Part shown: positions 9,463-18,099 of the stretch, piece by piece | Numbering within the stretch: the first letter of the stretch is position 1 | Layout: every line of letters starts with the position of its first letter | Assembly (NCBI RefSeq): GCF_900111255.1 | Contig: NZ_FOGP01000002.1 | Span: forward strand, 335,306 to 399,305 | DNA from: Parafannyhessea umbonata | GTDB lineage: Bacteria > Actinomycetota > Coriobacteriia > Coriobacteriales > Atopobiaceae | DNA: 64,000 nt | Reading direction: 5' to 3' | Translations under genes and position numbers: made by a program | The notes under the pieces: generated by a model | Database searches by the model: none | Told to the model about the DNA's origin: nothing | Seen by the model: only the letters and a program-made list of their open reading frames with translations

Positions 9463-10155
9463 ATGCAGTATTCCGCAGAAGTGGAGAAGATGTGCCCCGT
9501 CACCAAGGGCGCATACCACGGACCTGCACCCATCCCCGAGGAGGGCAAGTGGGTTCAGGCGAAGCAGATCAGCGACATTGCCGGCTACACGCACGGCATT
9601 GGCTGGTGCGCACCCCAGCAGGGCGCCTGCAAGCTCAGCCTCAACGTTAAGGAAGGTGTCATCGAGGAGGCCCTGGTCGAGACCATCGGCTGCTCCGGCA
9701 TGACGCACTCCGCAGCAATGGCCGCAGAGATCCTCCCGGGAAAGACCATCCTCGAGGCTCTGAACACCGACCTTGTCTGCGACGCCATCAACGTTGCAAT
9801 GCGCGAGCTCTTCCTGCAGATCGTCTACGGCCGCACGCAGACCGCCTTCTCTGAGGACGGCCTCCCCGTCGGCGCTGGCCTCGACGACCTCGGCAAGGGC
9901 CTCCGCTCCATGGTGGGCACCACCTACGGCACCAAGGCCAAGGGCGCTCGTTACCTCGAGCTGGCTCAGGGCTACGTCACGCACCTCGCCCTCAACGAGA
10001 ACAACGAGATCATCGGCTTCGAGTTCCTCAACCTCGGCAAGTTCACCGATGCCATCAAGTCTGGCACCGATGCCAAGCAGGCCGTCGAGGACGCTATGGG
10101 TCGCTATGGCCAGTGGGACAACCCCGCCAAGGTCATCGATCCCCGCGAAGAGTAG
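9463..10155 (+). CDS. NifU-like iron-sulfur cluster assembly scaffold protein
   Basis: 230 residues, of the NifU/IscU-like family that is regularly found next to GGGtGRT proteins. The IscU-like signature is around residues 85-95 (ETIGCSGMTHSAAMA), with further Cys at GWCAPQQGACKL and LVCDAIN. The classical three-Cys spacing of IscU is not obvious. The ATG at 9463 has GAGAGGAGAA immediately upstream and is preferred to an in-frame start six codons earlier. The gene is followed after 19 bases by the GGGtGRT gene, forming a two-gene operon. The role in Fe-S assembly is inferred from homology and is not proven for this subfamily. Confidence 0.82.
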   Translation: MQYSAEVEKMCPVTKGAYHGPAPIPEEGKWVQAKQISDIAGYTHGIGWCAPQQGACKLSLNVKEGVIEEALVETIGCSGMTHSAAMAAEILPGKTILEALNTDLVCDAINVAMRELFLQIVYGRTQTAFSEDGLPVGAGLDDLGKGLRSMVGTTYGTKAKGARYLELAQGYVTHLALNENNEIIGFEFLNLGKFTDAIKSGTDAKQAVEDAMGRYGQWDNPAKVIDPREE

Positions 10156-10174
10156 AGAAAGGAGCTGAGCATAC

Positions 10175-11191
10175 ATGGCAGTTACGTTCGAAGGCTATGA
10201 GCGTCGCATCGACAAGATCAACGAGACGCTGGCAAAGTACGGCATCGCTGACCTCGAGGAAGCCCTCAAGCTCTGCACCGACAAGGGTTTCAACCCGTAT
10301 GACATCACCGAGGATGTCCAGTCCATCGCGTTCGAGAACGCCAAGTGGGCTTACACGCTCGGCTGCGCTATTGCTCTGAAGAAGGCCGAGAAGGGCGAGG
10401 TCACCAACGCCTCCGAGGCAGCCGCCGCCATCGGCGAGGGCCTGCAGGCCTTCTGCGTCCCCGGCTCCGTGGCCGAGGACCGCAAGGTCGGTCTCGGCCA
10501 CGGCAACCTGGGCGCAATGCTGCTCGGCGAGGACACCGAGTGCTTCGCGTTCCTGGCTGGCCACGAGTCCTTCGCAGCCGCTGAGGGTGCCATCGGCATC
10601 GCCAACAACGCCAACAAGGCCCGCAAGAAGCCGCTGCGCGTCATCCTCAACGGCCTCGGCAAGGATGCGGCCCAGATCATCGCCCGCATCAACGGCTTCA
10701 CCTACGTCCAGACCCAGTTCGACTACTTCACGGGCGAGCTGAAGGTCGTCAAGACGATCCCGTACTCCGATGGTCCCCGCGCCAAGGTCAACTGCTACGG
10801 CGCCGACGACGTCCGCGAGGGCGTTGCCATCATGTGGCACGAGAACGTTGACATCTCCATCACCGGCAACTCCACGAACCCGACCCGCTTCCAGCACCCC
10901 GTTGCGGGCACCTACTTCAAGGAGCGCACGCTGGCTGGCAAGAAGTACTTCTCCGTCGCCTCTGGTGGCGGCACCGGCCGTACGCTGCACCCGGACAACA
11001 TGGCTGCCGGCCCCGCCTCTTACGGCATGACCGACACCATGGGCCGCATGCATTCCAGCGCCCAGTTCGCCGGCTCCTCCTCCGTCCCCGCGCACGTCGA
11101 CATGATGGGCCTGATTGGCATGGGCAACAACCCCATGGTCGGCTGTACCGTCGCCTGCGCCGTCGCTGTCGAGGGCGCCATCAAGGCCTAG
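10175..11191 (+). CDS. GGGtGRT protein
   Basis: 338 residues. The eponymous motif is visible as SGGGTGRTLHPDN around residues 265-280. The family is conserved in strict anaerobes and is almost always paired with the NifU-like gene found just upstream, but its biochemical role is unknown. The sequence is soluble, without signal peptide or membrane segments. Glycine-rich loops (CVPGSVAEDRKVGLGHGNLG; SGGGTGRT) suggest nucleotide or metal binding. AAAGGAG is upstream at a good distance. Codon usage is strongly biased and resembles that of a highly expressed gene. An intrinsic terminator follows. Confidence 0.88.
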   Translation: MAVTFEGYERRIDKINETLAKYGIADLEEALKLCTDKGFNPYDITEDVQSIAFENAKWAYTLGCAIALKKAEKGEVTNASEAAAAIGEGLQAFCVPGSVAEDRKVGLGHGNLGAMLLGEDTECFAFLAGHESFAAAEGAIGIANNANKARKKPLRVILNGLGKDAAQIIARINGFTYVQTQFDYFTGELKVVKTIPYSDGPRAKVNCYGADDVREGVAIMWHENVDISITGNSTNPTRFQHPVAGTYFKERTLAGKKYFSVASGGGTGRTLHPDNMAAGPASYGMTDTMGRMHSSAQFAGSSSVPAHVDMMGLIGMGNNPMVGCTVACAVAVEGAIKA

Positions 11192-11227
11192 GTTCGCATC
11201 GAACCCTGAGCCCCCTTGGACTCACGA

Positions 11228-11256
11228 GACCCGTCACCTTGGTGGCGGGTCTTTTT
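11228..11256 (+). terminator. Intrinsic terminator after the GGGtGRT gene
   Basis: GACCCGTCACC / GGTGGCGGGTC stem (11228-11238, 11241-11251, one G-T pair) followed by five T residues. Confidence 0.85.
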
Positions 11257-11362
11257 CTGTTACGGCCCCTCGCGAGGCGAGAATAGTAAGGCGCCGACCG
11301 AACTGCGACGGCACACCGGTCGCCTCTTTCTGCGCGCAGCCCCAGCCGCGCGAGCCCCTGCC

Positions 11363-12145
11363 CTACTCGCCCGCAGCCTCCACGGCGGACGCACGCTTAG
11401 AGCACAGCTGGAAGTAGCGTTCGAAGACCGTCTCCATCACGTAGTAGAAGCAGAGCCTGCTGGTCAGGTCCATGCTGTCGTAGACGATGTGCTTGTCCAT
11501 GGCGTAGAGCGCAATGTCAGCCTGCTTGGCAAGCTTGTTCTTCGAGAGTCCCGTCAGCGTGATGAGGGTCGCGCCGTGGGACTTTGCAATGGCGGCCGCC
11601 TCGACCGACAGCCTGGTCTGTCCGGTCACGCTCACCACGAACACCACGTTGGGAGCCTCCGCGCGTTTGGCGGCATGACGCATCACGTGGCGTTCGGTGT
11701 AGACGACCGAGTCCTTACCCATGATCGTGAGGCGCCGGCTCATGTCCTCGCACGGAAGCGCCGAGAGTCCCGACGCGAAGAAGTCCACGCGCCGCGCACC
11801 GTCCAGGGCGTGCACCACCTGGTCCACGACTTCGTCGTTGAGCAGCTCGTGGGTGCGGATGATCTGCTCGTCCAGACTCGTGCGCTCCATGACAAAGCCA
11901 GCCTCCTGAAGGGAGAGCAGGTACGAGGTCTTGAGGTCGTTGAACCCCTTGTATCCCAGCTTGTGCGCCAGGCGCGTGATGGTGTTGGGCGCGACGTAGA
12001 AGTGGTCCGCGAGAGAGCGGGCCGTCAGCTCTCCCACACCCTCCTTGCTCGCAATAACGTAGCGGAGAATGTCCGCATCCAGGTCGTTGAGCTTTTCGGC
12101 GTTCTCCGCGACGGCCTCATAGAATTCCACGAGCGCTCCAGTCAT
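11363..12145 (-). CDS. MurR/RpiR-family transcriptional regulator
   Basis: 260 residues. The N-terminal HTH_6 domain (residues about 1-80, with SLADHFYVAPNTITRLAHKLG) precedes a SIS sugar-phosphate-binding domain (about 110-240, with SVTGQTRLSVEAAAIAKSHGAT). It is divergently transcribed from the GH4 phospho-glucosidase and PTS genes, the standard arrangement for RpiR-type control of glycoside operons. The likely effector is a sugar phosphate generated by the PTS. A near-perfect palindrome sits five bases upstream of its start codon and may be its own operator. Confidence 0.9.
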   Translation of the reverse strand: MTGALVEFYEAVAENAEKLNDLDADILRYVIASKEGVGELTARSLADHFYVAPNTITRLAHKLGYKGFNDLKTSYLLSLQEAGFVMERTSLDEQIIRTHELLNDEVVDQVVHALDGARRVDFFASGLSALPCEDMSRRLTIMGKDSVVYTERHVMRHAAKRAEAPNVVFVVSVTGQTRLSVEAAAIAKSHGATLITLTGLSKNKLAKQADIALYAMDKHIVYDSMDLTSRLCFYYVMETVFERYFQLCSKRASAVEAAGE

Positions 12146-12149
12146 CCGA

Positions 12150-12165
12150 TGTGTATGGATACACA
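12150..12165. promoter_or_regulatory. 16-bp near-palindrome, candidate RpiR operator
   Basis: TGTGTATGGATACACA has 7 of 8 arm positions complementary. A GTGTATC half-site recurs at about 12189-12195. It lies in the 195-bp divergent region between the RpiR gene and the glycosidase operon, very close to the regulator start. Confidence 0.5.
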
Positions 12166-12340
12166 GACCTGTGTCACAACTCGAAAAGTGTATCGCCGAG
12201 CCGAATGGCTATGCAACCCGCACTTTTTTTGCACCCATACGGTAAAACGGATTGCGTCGCGGCGAGACGAAATCCCGGGAGCGTCAACACTGCCGCATTG
12301 CTGGAAGCAAATGGCTCCAAACCAAGGAAAGTGGTTTTCG

Positions 12341-13666
12341 ATGAAGGACAAGCTCAACATCGTTATCGTCGGCGGCGGCTCCACCTGGTGCCCCGGCATC
12401 CTCAAGTCGCTCACCAAGCACCAGGACATCTTCCCGCTCAACCGCGTAATCATGTTCGACACGGACGCAGAGCGCCAGGCCGTGATCGGCGAGTTCGGCA
12501 AGATCCTGTTCCGCGAGGAGGCCCCCGAGGTCGAGTTCGACTACACAACCGACAAGGACGTGGCATACGAGGATGTCGACTTCGTTCTGTGCCAGATTCG
12601 TACCGGCGGCTACGACATGCGCTCCAAGGACGAGAAGATCCCCCTGCACATGGGCCTCATCGGTCAGGAGACCGTCGGTGCCGGCGGCATGGCCTACGGC
12701 ATCCGTTCAATGACCGACATGATCGAGATCGTTAAGGACGTCCGTGCCCACAGCCCCAAAGCTTGGATCATCAACTACACCAACCCCGCAGCGCTCGTGG
12801 CCTACGGCCTGCAGAAGGCCTTCCCAAAGGAGGACCACATCCTCAACATCTGCGATCAGCCCGTCAATCTGCTGCGCTCCTATGGCCGTCTGCTGGGCCG
12901 CGACTCAAGCGAGTTCGAGCCCGTCTACTTCGGCCTGAACCATTTCGGCTGGTTCACGCACCTCTACGACAAGGATGGCGTCGACCTCGTCCCGACCGTC
13001 AAGAAGTTCGTTAAGGAGAACGGCTTCAAGCCGGTCGACGCCGAGCAGCGCGACCAGTCCTGGCTCGACACCTACGCGATGGTCGCCGACATGCTCCAGG
13101 ACTTCCCCGACTACCTGCCCAACACCTACCTGCAGTACTACCTCTATCCCAAGTACAAGCTCGCTCACCTCGACCCCGACTACACCCGCAGCGACGAGGT
13201 CATCAACGGGCGCGAGAAGCGCGTCTTCGCCGAGTGTCGCCGCGTCGCCGAGGTCGGCACCGCCAAGGACTCCTCGGTAGTCCAGAATGACGCGCACGGC
13301 GACATGATCGTCGAGGTCTCCTCGGCCATCTACCGCAACACGCGCCAGACCTTCATCGTCATGGTCAAGAACGACGGCATCGTCAAGGACTTCCCGGACG
13401 ACGCGATGGTCGAGGTCGCGGCAAGCGTCGGCGTAAACGGCCCCCAACCCTACGCCGTCGGCGAGATCGGCACCTTCTACCACGGCCTAATGGTCAACCA
13501 GTACTCCTACGAGCGCCTTGCGATCGAGGCCTACTTCGAGCACTCCTACGAGAAGGCGCTCCAGGCCCTCACGCTCAACCGCCTCGTCAACGACGCCAAG
13601 GACGCCCGCGCCATCCTCGACAAGCTCATCGAGGCCAACAAGGACTACTGGCCCGAGCTCAGCTAG
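12341..13666 (+). CDS. glvA: Family GH4 6-phospho-alpha-glucosidase
   Basis: 441 residues, the usual length for NAD+/Mn2+-dependent GH4 enzymes such as GlvA/MalH, which hydrolyse PTS-imported phospho-alpha-glucosides (for example maltose-6-phosphate). The Rossmann NAD-binding loop is at the N-terminus (IVGGGSTWCPG). GH4 6-phospho-alpha-glucosidases carry a CDMP signature around the metal-binding Cys, and here the site reads ICDQP. The Asp favours alpha- over beta-phosphoglucosides, but Gln replaces Met. The ATG at 12341 is favoured by AAGGAAAG upstream. An in-frame ATG ten codons earlier is less well supported. It is first in an operon with EIICB and EIIA-Glc. Confidence 0.85.
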   Translation: MKDKLNIVIVGGGSTWCPGILKSLTKHQDIFPLNRVIMFDTDAERQAVIGEFGKILFREEAPEVEFDYTTDKDVAYEDVDFVLCQIRTGGYDMRSKDEKIPLHMGLIGQETVGAGGMAYGIRSMTDMIEIVKDVRAHSPKAWIINYTNPAALVAYGLQKAFPKEDHILNICDQPVNLLRSYGRLLGRDSSEFEPVYFGLNHFGWFTHLYDKDGVDLVPTVKKFVKENGFKPVDAEQRDQSWLDTYAMVADMLQDFPDYLPNTYLQYYLYPKYKLAHLDPDYTRSDEVINGREKRVFAECRRVAEVGTAKDSSVVQNDAHGDMIVEVSSAIYRNTRQTFIVMVKNDGIVKDFPDDAMVEVAASVGVNGPQPYAVGEIGTFYHGLMVNQYSYERLAIEAYFEHSYEKALQALTLNRLVNDAKDARAILDKLIEANKDYWPELS

Positions 13667-13729
13667 TCGCCCACGTGCGGAAGGCACGGCAAACCTAAGA
13701 TTCAGTGGAGAGTAGTGAGAGGAATCAAG

Positions 13730-15301
13730 ATGAATAAAGAAGAGGTGCTTGGAAAGTTCCAGCGCTTGGGCAAAGTCCTCATGACGCCCGTGCTCATCCT
13801 GCCTATCGCTGGCATCCTCGTTGGCCTGGGCAACGCGTTCACGAGCAAGTCGCTTATCGCCGTGGCACCCTGGCTCGGTACCATCGTGCCGACCATGATC
13901 TTCACGCTCTGCAAGGTCGCAGGCAACGTGGTCATGGGCAACATCCCCGCAATCTTCGCGATCTGCGTCGCCTACGGCTTCGCGAAATCCGAAAAGGCCA
14001 CAGCCGCGCTCTGCGGCTTCCTGGGCTACATGACGATGAACACCGTCATGGGCACCTTCCTGACCACCACGGGCGTCATCGACCCCGCGAACCTCGCCAC
14101 CGGCCAATCCTCCATCCTGGGCGTGAGCACGCTCGACACCGGCGTCATCGGCGGCCTCGCAGTCGGTGCGCTCGTCGCCTGGCTGCACAACCGCTACTAC
14201 AAGATCGAGCTTCCGCCCGTGCTGTCCATCTTTAACGGCACCCGTTTCATCCCCGCGGTCACGCTCCTCTTCTGCACCGTACTCGGCCTTCTGATGTCCT
14301 TCATCTTCCCGCCCATCCAAGGTGCCCTGGGCATGCTGAGCGAGTTCATCCGCAGCACCGGCGCGCTGGGTAGCTTCGTCTACGGCGCGGCCGAGAGGCT
14401 CCTGCTCCCCTTCGGCCTGCACCACTTCGTGTACCTGCCCTTCATGTTCACCAGCCTGGGCGGCACTGCCACCATCGACGGTACGGACCTGACAGGCGCG
14501 GTGAACATCTACAGCGCCATCCTCAACTCCAGCAGCACGCCCTTTGACATCGAGGTCAGCCGCTTCGTCATGAACGGCAAGGTCATCTTCGCGATGTTCG
14601 GCCTCACAGGCGCGGCACTCGCCTTCTACCACACCGCTCTGCCCGAGAACAAGAAGAAGGTCGGCGCGCTCATGATTGCCGTCGTCATCCCCTGCTTCTT
14701 CATGGGCATCACCGAGCCGATCGAGTACTCGTTCCTGTTCATCGCCCCCGTTCTCTACGTCTTCCACGCAGTCATGGCAGGCCTCGCCTACGCCCTCACC
14801 TACCTGTTGAACTTCAACGTCGCCGGTTCCGCGGCATTCGGCGGCCCGTTCCTCTCGCTGGTGTTCAACGGCATCCTGGGCACTGGCAAGGGCTCCAACT
14901 GGCAGGTCATCCTGATCCTGGGCCCCGTCTACTTCGCAGCCTACTACTTCGCCTTCAAGGCCATCATCCTCAAGAAGGGCCTCAAGACCCCGGGCCGCGA
15001 AGACGCCTCCGACGAGGACGACGCTCCCCAGGCGACCGTAAGCAGCACCGAGATCAGCAAGGTTATCCCGCAGATCATCCAGGCCGTCGGCGGCGCGCAG
15101 AACATCAAGAGCGCCGACGCCTGCTTCACCCGCCTGCGCCTGCAGCTGAACGACATGGACAAGGTTGCAGATGACGGCGTATTCACCCGCGACCTGGGCG
15201 CCAACGGCATCGTCCACGTGAGCGGCGGCGTACAGATCGTCTACGGCAACAAGGCCTCGCTCTACGCCACGCAGATGCGCGAAGCCCTCGAGCAGGAGTA
15301 G
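13730..15301 (+). CDS. PTS glucose/maltose-type EIICB transporter
   Basis: 523 residues. The EIIC domain (about 1-420) is a multi-span glucose-superfamily permease, with the substrate-site motif MGITEPIEYSFLF near residue 325. A short acidic linker leads to a C-terminal EIIB domain whose phosphorylatable Cys is residue 465 (SADACFTRLRL). The ATG at 13730 follows GAGAGGAAT. Nine bases separate its stop from the EIIA gene. Together with the GH4 hydrolase upstream it should import and phosphorylate an alpha-glucoside such as maltose. The exact substrate is inferred from this context. Confidence 0.9.
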   Translation: MNKEEVLGKFQRLGKVLMTPVLILPIAGILVGLGNAFTSKSLIAVAPWLGTIVPTMIFTLCKVAGNVVMGNIPAIFAICVAYGFAKSEKATAALCGFLGYMTMNTVMGTFLTTTGVIDPANLATGQSSILGVSTLDTGVIGGLAVGALVAWLHNRYYKIELPPVLSIFNGTRFIPAVTLLFCTVLGLLMSFIFPPIQGALGMLSEFIRSTGALGSFVYGAAERLLLPFGLHHFVYLPFMFTSLGGTATIDGTDLTGAVNIYSAILNSSSTPFDIEVSRFVMNGKVIFAMFGLTGAALAFYHTALPENKKKVGALMIAVVIPCFFMGITEPIEYSFLFIAPVLYVFHAVMAGLAYALTYLLNFNVAGSAAFGGPFLSLVFNGILGTGKGSNWQVILILGPVYFAAYYFAFKAIILKKGLKTPGREDASDEDDAPQATVSSTEISKVIPQIIQAVGGAQNIKSADACFTRLRLQLNDMDKVADDGVFTRDLGANGIVHVSGGVQIVYGNKASLYATQMREALEQE

Positions 15302-15310
15302 TGACCGGCC

Positions 15311-15826
15311 ATGTTCATCAGGAACCCCTTCTCTCGCTCGCGGCTAGTCACCACCAAGACTGACGGCAAGGCTCCCACAGGCGTCAGCATCGTCAGTCCC
15401 GCGACGGGCGAGGCAGAGCCCTTGGAGAAGTGCTCGGACGAGGTGTTCGGCAAGGGCATGATGGGCCCCGGCGCCCTCATCATCCCCAGCGAGGGCAAGA
15501 TCTTCTCGCCCGTCGACGGCAAGATCGAGGTGCTCTTCGACACGCTCCACGCCTTCGGCTTCAAGACCCCCGAAGGATGCGAGGTCATGCTGCACGTGGG
15601 CATCGACACCGTCGAGCTCGGCGGCGCCCCGTTCGTGGCCCACGTCGCCCAGGGCGACACCGTCCGCAAGGGCGACCTGCTGCTCGACATGGACCTCTCG
15701 GCCATCGAGGCCGCGGGCAAGAGCAGCGAGACGCTCGTAATCGTGACCGACGCGCACGGCAAGCAGGTCAGCCTCACCAACAACGGCTCCGTGCAGGCGG
15801 GCGACCCCATCCTGAGCGTCGCGTAG
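15311..15826 (+). CDS. PTS EIIA, glucose family
   Basis: 171 residues, a single-domain EIIA-Glc that relays phosphate from HPr to the EIIB of the preceding EIICB. The catalytic region reads CEVMLHVGIDTVELGG with the phospho-accepting His at residue 95. The second conserved His lies in LHAFGFKTPEG. Hallmarks PVDGKIEVLFDTLHAFG and GDLLLDMDL are present. It is the last gene of the alpha-glucoside operon and is followed by an intrinsic terminator. Confidence 0.93.
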   Translation: MFIRNPFSRSRLVTTKTDGKAPTGVSIVSPATGEAEPLEKCSDEVFGKGMMGPGALIIPSEGKIFSPVDGKIEVLFDTLHAFGFKTPEGCEVMLHVGIDTVELGGAPFVAHVAQGDTVRKGDLLLDMDLSAIEAAGKSSETLVIVTDAHGKQVSLTNNGSVQAGDPILSVA

Positions 15827-15860
15827 CCGCACGCGCCCAACAGTCCCCCACCCCCCTGCG

Positions 15861-15890
15861 AGGCCCCGCTCCGGCGGGGCCTTTCGCTTT
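15861..15890 (+). terminator. Intrinsic terminator of the alpha-glucoside PTS operon
   Basis: Perfect 9-bp stem AGGCCCCGC / GCGGGGCCT (15861-15869, 15874-15882) with a TCCG loop, then TTTCGCTTT. Confidence 0.85.
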
Positions 15891-16001
15891 CGCAGAAGTG
15901 CCACGCCCACAGGCCCGCCACAACTCGGGCCGTGCGGGACCCGCCGCCGTGGCGTCGGGCCCCCTAGTCGAAACACACGGCCCCTCCATACACGCCCCGC
16001 A

Positions 16002-16007
16002 TAGAAT
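16002..16007 (+). promoter_or_regulatory. Candidate -10 element for fbp
   Basis: TAGAAT lies about 60 bases before the fbp start. No convincing -35 is visible, as with other candidate -10 boxes in this window. Confidence 0.4.
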
Positions 16008-16068
16008 GTGCTCGCCAATGCATACGAATCGGCGCACCAACGCAGCGCAGTCACAGCAAGGAGCATGA

Positions 16069-17979
16069 ATGGGCGTAATGTCGGGCAACTTCACCGAGGA
16101 CCTCCGGTTCAGCAAGCTGCTGGCACGCGAGTTTTCCAACAGGCAGTCCGCCATCAGCGAGATCATCAACCTCGAGACCATCCTCACCCTTCCCCGCGGC
16201 ACCGAGCACTTCGTGAGCGACATCCACGGCGAGCACGAGGCGTTCATACACATCCTCAACAACTGCTCCGGCGTCATCCGCGAGCAGATTCGCGTCATCT
16301 TTGACGGCGAGCTGGACGACCATGGACAGGAGGAGCTGCGTACCCTGGTCTACTACCCGCGCGAGAAGCTCGAGCGCATCCACGCGCACGGCCTCGCGAC
16401 CGACGAGTGGTACCAGGTGAACCTGTACAACCTGGTGCGCCTGGCGCGCTGGATCGCCGGCAAGTACACGCGCTCCAAGGTGCGCAAGTCGATGCCACGC
16501 GAGTACGCCTACATACTGGACGAGCTCATGCACGCCACCCGCGACGAGGAGAAGGTCCGCCACGAGTACCACCAGTCGATCCTCCGCTCCATCGTGGGCA
16601 CGGGCGCGCAGGACGACTTCGTCGAGGCGCTGGCCACACTCATCAAGCGCCTGGCCGTCGACCGTCTGCACGTGGTGGGCGACATCTACGACCGCGGCCC
16701 GCACGCGGACCGCATCATCCACGACCTCAAGAACCACCCCTCCGTCGACATCCAGTGGGGCAACCACGACATCGCCTGGATGGGAGCCGCCTGCGGGTCT
16801 CTGGCCTGCATCTGCTCCATCGTGCGCACCTGCGTGCGCTACGACACGCTGGACATCCTCGAGAGCGCCTACGGCATCTCCCTGCGCAAGCTGGCGCTGT
16901 TCGCAGATGCCACCTACCGCCACGACGACGCCGTCGCACCCATGGAGAAGGCCATCGACGTCATCCTCTTCAAGGTCGAGGGCCAGACCTTCCGCCGCCA
17001 TCCCGACTGGCGTCTCTCGAGCCACAGGCTGCTGCTCGACAAGATGGACCTCGCCCGCGGCGTCGTGAACGTCAACGAAACCGAGTGGCCGCTTTCGACC
17101 ACCGACTTCCCCACTGTCGACCCGAAGGACCCCTTCGCGCTCTCGCCCGAAGAGGAAGAGCTGCTCCACGGCATCGCGCAGGCCTTCGGCGAGAGCGGCC
17201 GCCTGCACCGCCACATCTCGTTCTTCTACGAGCGCGGCTCGCTCTACCTGGTCCGCGACGGCAACCTGCTGTTCCACGGCTGCATCCCCATGGCGAAGGA
17301 CGGGTCCTTCTCGCGCGTGATGTGCAACGGCGAGCTGCTGAGCGGCCGGGCCTACATGGACTTCTGCGACCACGTGGCGCGCCGTGCCTGGTCCCAGGGC
17401 GACCAGGACGCCCTCGACTGGATGTACTACCTGTGGTGCGGCGCGCACTCGCCGCTCTCGGGCCGCGTGGTCAAGACCTTCGAGCGCGCCTTCGTGCCCG
17501 ACAAGGCCGCATGGGAGGAGCCGCGCAACCCCTACTACGAGCTCAGCAACGACGAGCGGGTCTGCGAGCGCATACTGGCGGAGTTCGGACTGGCGGGGCC
17601 AACCTGCCGCATCATCAACGGCCACACGCCGGTAAAGGCGTCCTCGGGCGAGAGCCCCGTACGCGCGAACGGCCGCAAGCTCGTGATTGACGGCGGCTTC
17701 TGCAAGGCCTACCACAAGAAGACGGGCATCGCCGGCTACACGCTGGTCTCGGGCTCGCACGACATGCGCATCAAGGCGCACCGCCCCTTCGACGGCATCG
17801 ACTCCGCCCTGGACGACAACGCCGACATCATGAGCGAGAGCGACGTCATCTGCCGCTACGACCACCAGGTGCTCGTCGCCGAGACCGACCGCGGCGACGA
17901 CATCCGCGAGCGCATCGAGGACCTCTCGCACCTGGTGGCGGCCTACCGCGAGGGACTGATCGTCGAGAAGTACGACTAG
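16069..17979 (+). CDS. fbp: Fructose-1,6-bisphosphatase, class III
   Basis: 636 residues, the length typical of the class III enzyme of Firmicutes and Coriobacteriia. It hydrolyses fructose-1,6-bisphosphate in gluconeogenesis. The metallophosphatase motifs are FVSDIHGEHEAF near residue 51, GDIYDRGPHADRI at about 204, GNHD near 231 and GHTPVK near residue 525. AAGGAG lies five bases before the ATG at 16069. It stands apart from the preceding PTS operon behind a terminator. A very long open frame on the opposite strand is a composition artefact. Confidence 0.95.
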   Translation: MGVMSGNFTEDLRFSKLLAREFSNRQSAISEIINLETILTLPRGTEHFVSDIHGEHEAFIHILNNCSGVIREQIRVIFDGELDDHGQEELRTLVYYPREKLERIHAHGLATDEWYQVNLYNLVRLARWIAGKYTRSKVRKSMPREYAYILDELMHATRDEEKVRHEYHQSILRSIVGTGAQDDFVEALATLIKRLAVDRLHVVGDIYDRGPHADRIIHDLKNHPSVDIQWGNHDIAWMGAACGSLACICSIVRTCVRYDTLDILESAYGISLRKLALFADATYRHDDAVAPMEKAIDVILFKVEGQTFRRHPDWRLSSHRLLLDKMDLARGVVNVNETEWPLSTTDFPTVDPKDPFALSPEEEELLHGIAQAFGESGRLHRHISFFYERGSLYLVRDGNLLFHGCIPMAKDGSFSRVMCNGELLSGRAYMDFCDHVARRAWSQGDQDALDWMYYLWCGAHSPLSGRVVKTFERAFVPDKAAWEEPRNPYYELSNDERVCERILAEFGLAGPTCRIINGHTPVKASSGESPVRANGRKLVIDGGFCKAYHKKTGIAGYTLVSGSHDMRIKAHRPFDGIDSALDDNADIMSESDVICRYDHQVLVAETDRGDDIRERIEDLSHLVAAYREGLIVEKYD

Positions 17980-18036
17980 CCCTTCTCGGGCGCCCCCCTT
18001 GCGGGCGTCTGGCACGGAGCCACCACCGGCAACCCG

Positions 18037-18042
18037 TATAAT
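18037..18042 (+). promoter_or_regulatory. Candidate -10 element for the ygiQ-like gene
   Basis: Consensus TATAAT between the fbp stop and the YgiQ start, 57 bases before the ATG. No clear -35. Confidence 0.45.
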
Positions 18043-18099
18043 CGGGAAGAAACGCCACGGCCGTACATGCACGTCGCGCGGCCACACCAAAGGAGCGAC

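Noticed and set aside
11216..12340. 375-codon N-terminal extension of the GH4 frame
   Set aside because: Antisense to the RpiR regulator. GH4 proteins begin at the Rossmann motif, matching the ATG at 12341.
13487..15217. 576-codon minus-strand frame
   Set aside because: Antisense to the PTS EIICB gene, no recognisable domain and atypical composition.
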